NCBI RefSeq assembly: GCF_000143415.4
Contig: NW_003314345.1
Span: 139,339 to 203,338, forward strand
DNA length: 64,000 nt
Reading direction: 5' to 3'
DNA from: Selaginella moellendorffii
Lineage: Eukaryota > Streptophyta > Lycopodiopsida > Selaginellales > Selaginellaceae
Shown one piece after another: positions 32,478-44,000 of the stretch. The translations under genes were made by a program, and so were the position numbers. Every line of letters begins with the position of its first letter. Position 1 is the first letter of the stretch. The notes under the pieces were generated by a model, which saw nothing but the letters and a program-made list of their open reading frames with translations, was not told the DNA's origin and ran no database searches.

Positions 32478-33900
32478 CAGTTTGTGGTGTATTGTCAAAG
32501 AGCTCATCACCATGAAGTTGTATGCAAGTCTAATTGATACTAGTTTAATGAAGTCTCGAGGGGTGATTTTCCAGAATGTTGTAACCAGGCTTAGCCTCTT
32601 CAATATGAAATTGATAATCTTCTCACATCCACTCACACAAGGTTGAACCCAATCAAAGTTAGTGATATCCTTCAAAAGGAGGCTCAAGCAGTGGTAAACA
32701 CATTTGCTATGAACAATCTTTGGAAACTCCTCCTTCATGAAATCCCCTATGCGAACAAAGTTGGAGCCATTATCAATGATCATTTGAACTATATTCTCAA
32801 CTCCAACCTTTATGAGAACAAGCCTCAACTTCAACCACAACTAGAGACCGGCTTTCTTCTCCTCTAATGCTTCAAATGATTTCAGAAACACCTGATCCAT
32901 GAATGCTCACCGCCATCAGGTTCACAATGCTTCATTTCCTTGAGCATTGCCAACTATCAATGACAATCGTGCAGCCAAATTCCTTCCAGCCTTCACACAC
33001 AATATCTAGCCTAGAGTTCAAGCTTTCATACTCCTCATTCAAATGTTTCACCCGGATTGCTTCATATTTTAAAGACATCGAGAAGTAGTTTGGACCAGCT
33101 TTCCTCACAGCATTGAGCATCTCTTCCCAATATAAATTATTCACAACATTGAAGGCTTGTGCAGTTTTATAGATGAATTTGCAAACAATAATATCTACAT
33201 CAATGTAACTTTGGTTTTGCCATGTTGTATGCAAGCTTTGTTGTCTACCAGCAGCCATGCCTAGGCCCAATTGCATCCCCCCAATAGGACTTGACATGTT
33301 GCTCTATTGTTGCCCGCTAGAAAGTCCTCTAGAGAGTGCTTGCCCTGTTTGGGCATCTGTTGCATTATTATCATTTGAAGTAGCAAAATCTATTGATGCA
33401 GCCAAGGATTGTTGACTTGGAGCATTACTACCTGGTGGAATGAAAATGTTTCATGACTCACAATTAGTGGGTAGGTAGCAGAAGCCAATCTTTGGAAAGG
33501 AGTCTTGAAAATTTTTCTGTTGATATTCACATATTACACATTTGCAGTGTAGACAACAAGACCATCTTTTTGTGGTGGTTCACAGTGATGATAATCATTG
33601 AAGAACTTCATTCACATCTCATTGGGCACATTCAAGGGCACCTGACCCTAGCAAACCTCAATCTCTTCCCCTGGAACCCTCCTTACATGCGTAATCAATC
33701 TCTTTAGTGAACAAAATTTTAACTCATTGCAAAACTTGTAGGTCCAAGGGCCTTGCCCGTGGCCTTGTTCATAAACTGCATTGTAGATAGTGAATTGATC
33801 TCATAGGGAGTTTTGTCTTTTCCCTAGATGATCAGAAGAGGTGGCTCAACGAGCCATTGCACCAACAATTGCCTCCTACCAGCAGAAAGGAATGTAAAAG
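32478..33900 (-). mobile_element. hAT transposon relic, opposite orientation
   Basis: Second copy of the same hAT sequence on the minus strand, with 'WKEFGCTIVIDSWQCSRK', 'YSKTAQAFNVVNNLYWEEML'-like and 'MIIDNGSNFVRIGDFMKEEF' segments (32388-33297). It is slightly better preserved than its partner and also inactive. It meets the first copy tail-to-tail at about 32475. Confidence 0.8.
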
Positions 33901-34119
33901 ATTGTAAAAGATTCTAGTTTTACTTGGAATATTTGTTTAATTTGGCAACCATTTGCAAATGGAACGCAAATGCAGACGCAAATGCCAGTTTGCAAACGAG
34001 GTTTTTACAAATCAAACGTGTTTTCCAGTAAGTATGGTAGATACTTCTTGTTCATTGATGGAACCAGACTTGTGGCCTGAAGCATTGTTGGAAGCATGCT
34101 TTTCTTGTTCGGTCGAAGT

Positions 34120-34282
34120 GTTCATGCCATGTGGAGGATTCAAAGGGCAGCATTGACGTGGACTGGTGTCCCAATCCCGCTGCGAATCCAGAAGAGTACC
34201 GGGTGTATCGGCATTTGAGAAGGGAGATAAAGCTGGTGGAGCATGGAGCGACCGGGGGATTGCACTGCCCCTTCGCAGAATA
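34120..34282 (+). pseudogene. MpaB-like gene 3' fragment
   Basis: Reads 'VEDSKGSIDVDWCPNPAANP', then 'EEYRVYRHLRREIKLVEHGA' and 'GGLHCPFAE' before a stop, matching the C-terminus of the MpaB-like genes but with a small internal deletion and more substitutions than the other copies. It therefore derives from a more distant paralogue. It lies immediately beyond the hAT palindrome. Confidence 0.75.
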
Positions 34283-35181
34283 GAAAAAGGAAGGAAGAAT
34301 TTGCTGGGGGTCCAAACGGGTCATTCGGAGTGTAAGCTTCAGCATCATAGTTGTAAAACAATGTTAAAACTACACAAATTATAAGGTAATCGTTCAAAGT
34401 CTGAGCACCTGGAGTTCGAGTACTTAGCTATCACTAGCCAAGCATTGTCTTCTTAAATAGTTGTCAACCTGTGCAGGCTGCAAGAGAACACAGTTTGGAT
34501 TTCCCTTCCATGCATCTAGAAATCCCTGTTGCCTGTGGAATCACTTTGCTGGTCGTAAGAAACATCCAAGTGATAGTCTTCCCAAGTTCCATGCCAGTTC
34601 ACCCTTGAGTACGCAGATCACCAGCGGCTGCAATTAGCGAGGAGATGCCAAAAATCAGTGATCCAACAAAGATCTCATTCAACCACGCGTCATGAACAGC
34701 CTACGTGGTCCCAAAATACGTACACAATTTTTCGTTTTGCATGCAGTTAACTACTTGTCTCTTTATCAAGCTTCGTTTATTTACGAAAGTTATTATCAAG
34801 CTATTACCCTGTTGTTTGTGCATTCTATTTTGAATTGAGATCGGCTTGAACTCTGGCCACTGGGTTTAGAGTCCAGTGTCCAGACCACTAGACCATAGGC
34901 CTTAAGTTTGTAAGGAAAACGTTGGACGGAATAAGAGATGTTATATAAGATTTTATGCTTAGACCACATATAAAAAACGTTAAAACATGTACTCTCACTG
35001 ATTCAGCATTAGCTGCACCACCATTCAATCGATAAGATCGATCAGATCCAGCATTGGCCCAGTCACTGGATACCAGCTGTGCGAAGTATCTGTTGTAAGT
35101 TCTAAGAACAAGCAAATTGCGAGAGCTTACCCATTTTTATCTTTTGATTTTAGCTTCACTTGACCTTGGCTACGTGCGCGT
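34283..35181. other. Intergenic stretch before TatD gene
   Basis: About 900 bp without a clear gene. On the minus strand near 34530-34620 a short coding-like piece reads 'VNWHGTWEDYHLDVSYDQQ'; I do not recognise it. A tRNA-Gln-like relic lies at 34838-34901. Confidence 0.5.
34838..34901 (-). pseudogene. tRNA-Gln-like pseudogene with CTA in the anticodon position
   Basis: On the minus strand GGCCTATGGTCTAGTGGTC and CACTGGACTCTAAACCCAGT resemble the D-arm and anticodon arm of plant tRNA-Gln. The loop reads CTCTAAA, so the anticodon position is CTA where Gln would have CTG. A mismatch sits at the base of the loop, and the T-arm and 3' acceptor do not pair, so it is taken as a relic. Confidence 0.5.
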
Positions 35182-36687
35182 TCACTGATCCGGGAAGAAC
35201 ACACTGGTGGAAAGATTAAAAAAACGTCTCGTAAGAGTATTTTGCAAAAAAATGCTTACCTGCATGTGTTCTTATACAATATCTCCGCGATGCCATTCGT
35301 GTCCTCGACTTTACGAAACCCAGCGATCACCTCAAAGACTTGCCTGCAAAGTTTTCAAAGAATTGAATCGAAGTAAAGTGGAGCCAAGTACCTAATGTGG
35401 CATGGCTCGTTCCTGGATTTCACAGTCAAATGTTCTTCGTGACGCTCTTTCTTCTTTGACACCCAGTGTGTGGTGACGTGCTCCACACCAGCGTGAGCTG
35501 CTTTGATCTCGCAGTATGGCGAATCCGTCTCCATCATCATTCTCTCCACAGGAATCCCAGCCATTACCTCCAAATTTTCCTTTGTCTTTAGCGAGCATCC
35601 ATTGATACCTGTGGTGAAGCAGTGAGAACACGAAGTAATAGTTTGCTAGTCCGTCACCTATATAGAGCTTTTCAAATCCCAAAAGCCTGTCTCTCTCGTC
35701 GGCAGTGCCAGTGAATGAATGCACTACTCCTGCCGGAAACCTGTTAAGAATCTTAAACTTGTTCTACCTATAGATGAAATCTAGAAAAAAAAAGAAACTT
35801 GGTCACATACCTTTGCTGATTCGCTTGTATTATTTCGCAGAAATCCGTGGCAGCAGCGCGCATGTGTAGAAACATTGGAAGCCCTGTTACTTCCGCCAAA
35901 TAAAACTGCTTCTCAAAGTACCTGAAAACCATATGTGGCATTTCTGTTTTTCTAAAAAGGACGACAAACCTGCGTTGAACATCAGCTGGACAAAATTTCA
36001 AGCGATCGTAGTCGAGACCACACTCCCCAATCGCCACCACCTGAAGACACAGCCGCTAACATAAATGTAATCGATATAAAAAAGCTAGCATACCTTTCCT
36101 AGGGAGCAGCCATGCCTTGCAAGTTCTAGTAGATCCTTTAAATGTTTGTCCGGTTCTCCCCGAGCCTCGAATTCCTAGGCACCGAAAGGAAATCGGTGAA
36201 CCCAAAAAAGAAGTCCCATACCTTGCATCGCGTTGGATGAACTCCTACAGTGCAAAAGAGCCTGTCTGTAGAGAACAGCATCGAAGCTCGAGAATTCGAA
36301 AGAAGAAAAGAACAAAGTACCATCTGTCTGAGCAATCTCCAAAGCTTGCTTCGATTCCTCAAGCGATCCTCCGGTCACCTAAAACATTTCTCGATTAGAT
36401 AGACAAGAGAACTTCTCTCCGCCTACAATGATTCGATCGACACCAGCGTTCCAAGCTCGCGACAAAACCATTGGCAAGTCAGCTGGGTGATATTGCTTCC
36501 CATTGTACATCCCTTTAAACATATCATCTACGAGAGAAAACGAGGTCACTCTTCTCTCGGATTTTCACTAGCAAGTACCTGAGAGATTGGCGCCAATGTC
36601 TGCATTGTAGCTAGATCCAAGGCTGAGATACTAGGATTTCGACAGCAAATCCAATGTCTTACCGATGAATCGCAAGCGCTGCGCCAT
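35182..36687 (-). CDS. TatD family metal-dependent deoxyribonuclease (TATDN1-like)
   Basis: Multi-exon gene with very short introns. ATG at 36687; splicing to the AG before 'ACATTGG' gives [19 protein letters not shown]. Then follow '[19 protein letters not shown]', '[11 protein letters not shown]', '[16 protein letters not shown]', '[10 protein letters not shown]', '[13 protein letters not shown]', 'GINGCSLKT', '[18 protein letters not shown]' and a last exon ending 'SVFFPDQ'. The metal ligands of TatD enzymes (first-strand region, E of GECGLDY, H of FLHMR, H of HSFTG, D of ETDSP) are present. Members are Mg-dependent DNases or exonucleases acting in DNA repair and programmed cell death. Its 5' end lies about 80 bp from the stop of the downstream peroxidase, both on the minus strand. 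Confidence 0.9.
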
Positions 36688-36767
36688 CGCCAGCCTCGCT
36701 GCGTCCCAACTAGTCTAGGGCTTTGAGCATAGAAACTTCTTTAACGTTTAAAAATCTTTGCTCTTCG

Positions 36768-37924
<1,157 letters not shown>

Positions 37925-38310
37925 GATCTTGGCCTAGAAGTCTCGAACACAAATCGATCGCTTATAAAGCTTGCGCCGCTCAAACGTGTGGCATGGATTG
38001 GATCACGAAAAGCGAGAAAGAACATCGCGGAAGACGGCTCGACAAGGAAAGACGATCGAAAGGAACGCGAGAGATGAAAAAAGAAGGCGAACTTTGACAC
38101 GATCTATCGATTTATTACAAAGCTGGCGCCAGTAGCTAAGTCACGAGCAAGCCAAGAAGAAAAGAAGAAAAAAAAGAGGACGAGAGCTTTTGTCGGCACG
38201 ATAGATCAAAGAGACGAATTCCTCAAGAGAAAGAAAAGAGAGAGAGCTCACAACTCACACGAATCAATCAATCCCATCCCACCTATTTGATTCGCTCTTT
38301 GCCGCTGCTT

Positions 38311-38634
38311 TTAGCATTTGAATCCCGGGGGAGCTTTCATCTTGCACGTCTTGACGTAGTTCTTCACCGTCTGCTCGCTGGAAGCCCCCGTCGCGGACAC
38401 GATCAAGCGGCACAAGCACTCGAGCGCCATACCGCGCACGGCGACGCAGCATTGCGAGCTCGGCGTGCTCATCACCGTGCCGCCCTTGACACAGGGCAGT
38501 GACTTGTAGAGAAAATCGGACTCTTCGCAGGACGAGGCCAGAGCTCCCACATTATGGGACGCGATCGGCGGCGCCGCCGCGAGGAGCGCAAGGATCACTG
38601 CCACTGCCACTGCCACTCCAAGAGCGTTGCCCAT
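38311..38634 (-). CDS. Non-specific lipid-transfer-like protein (8-Cys hydrophobic protein), 107 aa
   Basis: Single exon. Signal peptide MGNALGVAVAVAVILALLAA, then the eight-cysteine pattern of the bifunctional inhibitor/LTP superfamily: C (SSCEES), C (LPCVKG), CC (SQCCVAV), CXC (ECLCRL), C (KTCKM), C (FKC at the end). Family members are secreted, disulphide-rich and bind lipids or act in wall and cuticle assembly or defence. No GPI-anchor tail is seen. It is divergently arranged with the RAB5 gene, the ATGs being about 200 bp apart. Confidence 0.88.
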   Translation of the reverse strand: MGNALGVAVAVAVILALLAAAPPIASHNVGALASSCEESDFLYKSLPCVKGGTVMSTPSSQCCVAVRGMALECLCRLIVSATGASSEQTVKNYVKTCKMKAPPGFKC

Positions 38635-38837
38635 CTTGCCCTAAAATAAATCCAACTGACACGTTTCTCACACGTGGCGCTCAAACGGGCGGCCCCGATC
38701 GAGCGTGGCGGATCCGGCGACTGGGACGACGAGATGTACGAACGTACGGCAAGGGCAATTCGAGAAAGGAAAATTAAAAAGCCTTCTTCGTTCGTCGGGG
38801 TAGCGCCTTGTTCTTCGATCGATCGCGCGCTCCATCC

Positions 38838-39899
38838 ATGGCGACGACGGGGATGAATCACATGCAGGCCAAGCTTGTAAGTAGGATTGCTGTCGCGAAT
38901 TCGATCCCTCCCGCGGAGGCGCCCTGGATCCATCGCGCTCTAGATTAGGGTTTCCACTGTTGGTCGTGCGCTGAGATTTTTCCATGGCGCTTCCAGGTGC
39001 TGCTAGGGGACATGGGAGCTGGGAAATCCAGCCTCGTTCTCAGATTTGTCAAGGGCCAGTTCTTCGATTACCAGGTGTGGAAAAGTGGATGTGAAATGGG
39101 TGATTTTATCGTGGTTTTTACGGCAGGAGTCGACGATTGGAGCGGCATTCTTGACACAGACGTTGGCCGTGAACGAGACGACTGTCAAGTTTGAGATTTG
39201 GGACACGGCGGGTCAAGAACGCTACCATAGCTTAGCTCCAATGTACTACCGCGGTGCTGCCGCGGCCATTATTGTTTATGACATCACAAACGCGGTAAGC
39301 TTGCGTTGTAGCTAACTTCCATTCTCTTCCTCGTTGCTGATGAAACTTTGCTTTCTTGCCACCAGGAGTCCTTTGCGAGGGCCAAAAAATGGGTCCAGGA
39401 ACTTCAGAGGCAAGGTGAAAACGATCGACACGTATCTCTTTCTTTCTCTCGTGCTTATCTCGTTGGTGGTTTTCAGGAAATGCCAACCTCGTCATGGCTC
39501 TTGCCGGAAACAAAGCCGATTTGGCAGCAAAGCGTAAGATCGAGACGCAGGTAACGCGGCGTTTACTTATAACCGCAATTGACAATCTCGGTCGTGTCGT
39601 ACAGGAGGGACAATCCTACGCGGATGAAAACGGGCTCTTCTTCATGGAAACCTCTGCAAAGACTGCCGAGAACGTCAACGAGCTCTTCTACGAGATTGGT
39701 AAGTAAGCTGTTTGCTTTCAAAGCTTGCATCGATCGCTGTTTGCTTTCAAAGCTTCCGTCCCGCCTAACGCGTTGGTTCCTCTTCTCTCTCTCTTTTGCA
39801 GCCAGGAAATTGCCAAAAGCACAGCCGGCTCAACAAAACACTGGAATGGTTCTCACCGACAGACCGATAGAGACTAAAAAATCCGCTTGCTGCAACTAG
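38838..39899 (+). CDS. RABF2: RAB5-type small GTPase (plant RABF2 class), 199 aa
   Basis: Seven exons: 38838-38876, 38997-39074, 39127-39294, 39366-39414, 39477-39550, 39605-39698 and 39802-39899, summing to 600 nt. GTPase motifs: P-loop GDMGAGKS, switch I with the RAB5-type '[17 protein letters not shown]', '[20 protein letters not shown]', NKAD and ETSAK. The C-terminus SACCN carries the double cysteine for geranylgeranylation, which separates it from the N-myristoylated RABF1/ARA6 type. RAB5 proteins control endosome fusion and vacuolar trafficking. The region normally 'EEARLYAEENG' reads '[10 protein letters not shown]', a modest divergence. The gene converges with SPINDLY; the two stop codons are about 160 bp apart. 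Confidence 0.95.
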
Positions 39900-40057
39900 A
39901 AATCATCGGAAATCTTATATATTTGTGTCCATTTGGTGGTCTCTGTATTGCACTCCCTGCACTGTAAATAAAAGGAAGACAGGAGGAAACAATGGTGAAG
40001 TGCTTCATCCCAGTGATCCTTCCCTCTGGCCTATAAAATGGAAGCGTGCGTACCTTT

Positions 40058-43000
40058 CTACCTGGTTCTAGTGTCCGAAATAATGGCCGACCCAAAACCA
40101 TTTGCTGTCGACTTGAAGCCGTTCACCCAGTTCGTGTTGTCCGAGTGGGTGCCGTCGGCCTGGTCGTCTCTAAGCCTAACGAGCGATGGTACAATTCCCT
40201 GACAATACCTTTGCCACAAGGTACGGTAGGCCGCTTCCAAGCCTTGGACGAAGCTCGGGCCATTGCAAAGTTGGGACTTGAGCATCCTGTCTCGGAGTCC
40301 AGTCCTCAATGCCGAGAGCTTTGAAACGTCCGAAGCTAAGTCCACAGCTTTCTTCACGTACTCGTCTTCCGTCCGGGCGATTAGATTACACAAGCCTGCA
40401 GCAAGACAAGACCAGCCAGAGTCAAGAGTGAAGAGAATGGCAGCTTTGTTATGCACTTACCGACTTGGCTCAGTAACGTAACACCCACATTGTTTGCATG
40501 GACCTTGCCTGCCATTGTAACGCACGGTATCCCCATGTAGAGCGATTCGCAGGTGGTCGTGGTACCCGCGTATGGAAATGTATCGAGGCTGTAGATAGAA
40601 CAGTGAGTTCGAGTGATGCAAGGGATATGAACTTGGATACCTGATATCCATGAACGAATACGCCTGCATGTGGTCGTGGTTTAACAGAATGAGAGGCAAT
40701 AGATCAAGCCGCATCGGCTGCACGCCCAGCTCCTCGAATTTGGCAAGAAACTTGTCCCTTATTCCGTCACAACAGAATGGCTTGCACTTGACAACTAGTC
40801 TGGCTGTCGGAACGGCACAGAGTATCCTGGCCCAAACACGAACAACCCGGGGAGTTATCTGCTTAGACGAGGACAGTTTAGCACGGAATGACGAGGAGTC
40901 CGAAGCTCAGTTACCTTCGCTAGATTATTAAAGCTTCCGAAAGTCACAAAGCCGTTTGTCAAAGCCGGGGCTTGAACGATTGGGCCTGCTTCGGCAGAAG
41001 GTGTGTAGCATAAAAAGCATCCCGGCAGCCTAACAAGTTCCTCTACGTGCCTGCGAATCTCTCACGGTTTAGCGCATTTGAGATTTGCGAAGGAACTTAC
41101 CTTTGTCTGGTATCTGGCGGATCAGCCAATGAATCTGTAAATCTGTAATCAATTGTGGCGAGCCCAGTTGTGTTTGGATATCCTATCCAGGTGGCCTGTG
41201 CACAGGAGTTAGCAGTTTTCTTGTCTACGAAGCGACACGCTTACCTGAAGAGGAGCCGGACGACACGCCATAACCCCGAGCTTATTATTTGCTGTATGCC
41301 CAGTAAGTTCTACCAAGATATCCACGTTATCTTCTCTGACAAGAGCTGCTACTTTCTTCTCGTCGATTCCATAAACTTCCTTCCACATACCACCGTTTTT
41401 CAACACTGCGTCCTTAAAGCGTTGTGTTTTAGCGTCTGCCTGGGAACATTGCGAATGTTAGCACTGGAGTATCAAATGATGCTTCAAAATTACCTTGACG
41501 ACTGCAGAATAGACGACAACCCGGTAGTTACTATAGTCATGGTGCATAAGCGGGGCTTCTATAAAATAGGAGACAGAATGAGTGAAGTAATCGGGTGAGA
41601 TGTATCCTATGGTTAGTGGTCTGTCAGGTTCCTTGGAATTGCTCCAAGTTGTATATGGAGAATATAGACGCACAAACCGCTTGCCCCAGTCCCTGGAAAA
41701 CATCAAAACGTGAAGGGACAAAATGTTCACGAAAGAACCTCAAGCAATCACCTTACTCTACCTGTGAGCATGGTATAATTTATCTTCATCCTCATATATG
41801 TAATTCATTGCCAATAAGCGGTTCTAAACGGACATAGCAATTCCGTGTTAGTTGCAGCTTGTATAAAAAGTGATTGTGCAGACCTGCCCGGCGTTCCGAG
41901 AGTCCGAGTCTATACGCAAGCAACGTTCGTAAGCCTCAATTGCAAGATAAATATTTCCGGCATCTCGATGCAACACACCTGCACGAACACTTATTCTAGA
42001 AAAAAATTGTAAGCATTTAAATCAGCGCACCGAGATTGTTATAAGCCTCTGCATAAGAAGGGTTTGCGAGGATCGCCTTTTCGATCATTGCCGACGCAGA
42101 GTCCATCTTTCCCTGAAACAGAGCACGTGAAACGACCTCCGGCGTCTGAAAGCCAAAATCAAGTACCTGGACGGTATACACGACGCCAAGGTTGTTGAGA
42201 GACTGGGAAAAGTCGGGTTTTATTGTAAGAGCCATCTGCATGCACACGATTGTTTCAGCAGTTGCTTGTACAGAAAAAACACGAAGAACCTGATAACATT
42301 CGACGGCTCTGTCCAAATTGTCCCTGTCCTTGTAAATGACTCCTAAGTTATTACATGCTTCCGCACACTGAGGGTTGAAATGCAATGCCAGTTCGTACAT
42401 CACGACTGCCTACACGCGCCATACGTTAGCGTGATTGAAACAGAAACTACGCACGCTGGATTACCATGTCGAATTTCAGCATTTCCCCGTACGCAACACC
42501 GAGGTTGTACATCGCGTCGGCATAGTGCCAGTTATAGAGCAAGGCCTTTTTGTAATAAGCAACGCCTTGATGGATGTTTCCCTCAAGCTTCACCTGATGT
42601 GGTCACCACGTTTGACTTTCTGAAAACAACTGGAAGTTTACCTTAGTGCCAAGATCTGTCAGCGCGATCGCCATATTGTTCTTTGCGATTTCAAAATTTG
42701 GAGAGACAGCCAAGCACCTACACACAAACACGTGGAAAGCTATATCAGCGAACTGTAGAAGCTTTTCAAAAGCAACACCTCTCGTAGCAAGCGATTGCCG
42801 CATCTAAATCTCCCCGGTTCTTATAGATGACGCCCATGTTGCAGTATGCTTCGGCATACATAGGCCTGTGCGCCGCGGCCTTCTCGTAACAGTTCAAAGC
42901 TGTGTCATACTGGAGCATCTCCGAGTAAACGACACCCAGGTTGTAAAACGCCGGCTGCATGACACGAGAATCGTCGCTTGCTTAGTTCCACACGGAAAAG

Positions 43001-43787
43001 GATGGACGAGGATTTACCGCGTACGTAGCATCCGCTCGAAGCGCCTCAAAGTATTTTTGCATACCATCGTGGACGTTCCCAGACAACTTCAAGCTGGTGC
43101 CAATGTCAGTCAAGACAACCGCGAGGCTTTCCAAGGCTGGTTTGTACTTTGGGTCTGCCTGGAGCGCTTTTTGATAAGCCTGCGAAGATACAAGAGAGAA
43201 AATCCATCTAGTTTGCGAGCAAAACGAGCAAAGGATACACTCACCTCGGATGCTTCGAGCAGATGGCCCTCTTCCTTGTAGAGAATGCCGCATTGCGTTA
43301 GGGCTCGAGCATTGGAAGGATCGAGCTTGAGCGCCGACGCGAAGCATTCCAAGGCCTGGCGCGCATTACCTTGCATCTGGAGGCAAACGCCCTTGCTGAC
43401 CAGCGCCTGGACGCAGCTCGGCTCCGCCTCGAGCACGCTCTTGTACAGCAGCTGGGCATCCGCGAACTTGCTCCTCGACAGCAATATTTCGGCATAGGCA
43501 AGGGAATCCTTAGCTGGAGCTGCCGCTGCCGCCGCCGCTGCTGCTGGAATCCTAGCACTTGGAGCGTCGTCCTCATCGATCGCGGGCGCTGGAGGCTGTC
43601 GTCGCTTACTCTGCTGATGATCCAAGGCGCTGGACGAAGAATCCCTATCTCGAATGAGACCTATGACCGCGGCGCCCGAGGAGGAAGAGGAGGAGCACGA
43701 GGAAGAAGCGCTAGGGCTGGAAGAAGCTCCTGCTAGTGCGGAAGAATGAGAAGGCGGCATGGCCATAGCCTTGCCTTGCCCGCCCAT
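40058..43787 (-). CDS. SPY: SPINDLY, TPR-containing O-glycosyltransferase (GT41)
   Basis: Large minus-strand gene of at least a dozen exons with short introns; ATG at 43787, TAG at 40058-40060. After a Ser/Ala-rich N-terminus come about ten tandem TPR units (for example '[12 protein letters not shown]', '[20 protein letters not shown]'), then the GT41 catalytic half: '[20 protein letters not shown]', '[18 protein letters not shown]', '[18 protein letters not shown]', '[13 protein letters not shown]', '[11 protein letters not shown]', '[20 protein letters not shown]', and '[20 protein letters not shown]'. Plant SPY was named as an O-GlcNAc transferase and is now known as a protein O-fucosyltransferase acting in nucleus and cytosol; it represses gibberellin signalling by modifying DELLA proteins. 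It shares a bidirectional promoter of about 210 bp with the methyltransferase gene. Confidence 0.93.
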
Positions 43788-44000
43788 TAGAGCAAAGTAG
43801 CCTATTCCATGTTACTATACACATAACACGCGGAATCAAATAAACGATACTTATAGAAGATTCGCCCAAATGCCCAGCTCCGGCATTCTCCCAAGGGCTA
43901 GGGTTCTTGGATAGGATCGCTCTTGGAGCCGTGCAATGGCGGCAAGGGCAAGAATCGCGGCCACCGCCTTCTTCCTCAGGTAGAATCAATCGCCAGGGCC
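43788..44000. promoter_or_regulatory. Bidirectional promoter region between SPY and the methyltransferase gene
   Basis: Only about 213 bp separate the SPY ATG (minus strand) from the methyltransferase ATG (plus strand). It holds no gene and no clear TATA box in either direction. 'GGGCTAGGGTTCTTGG' near 43897 contains a telo-box-like AGGGTT motif often found near plant housekeeping promoters. Confidence 0.5.

Larger units (their letters stand above)
30630..34060. repeat. 3.4-kb imperfect palindrome (tail-to-tail hAT relics)
   Basis: The left arm starts near 'CATACTTACTGGAAAACGTG' (30649) and the right arm ends with its complement 'CACGTTTTCCAGTAAGTATG'-like sequence (34017-34040). The arms meet near 32475. 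Matching points include 'GCAATTGTTGGTGCAATGGC' (30807) against 33850-33870, and 'GGGTGAAACATTTGAATGAG' (31637) against 33040-33060. Each arm is one hAT relic. Confidence 0.8.
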
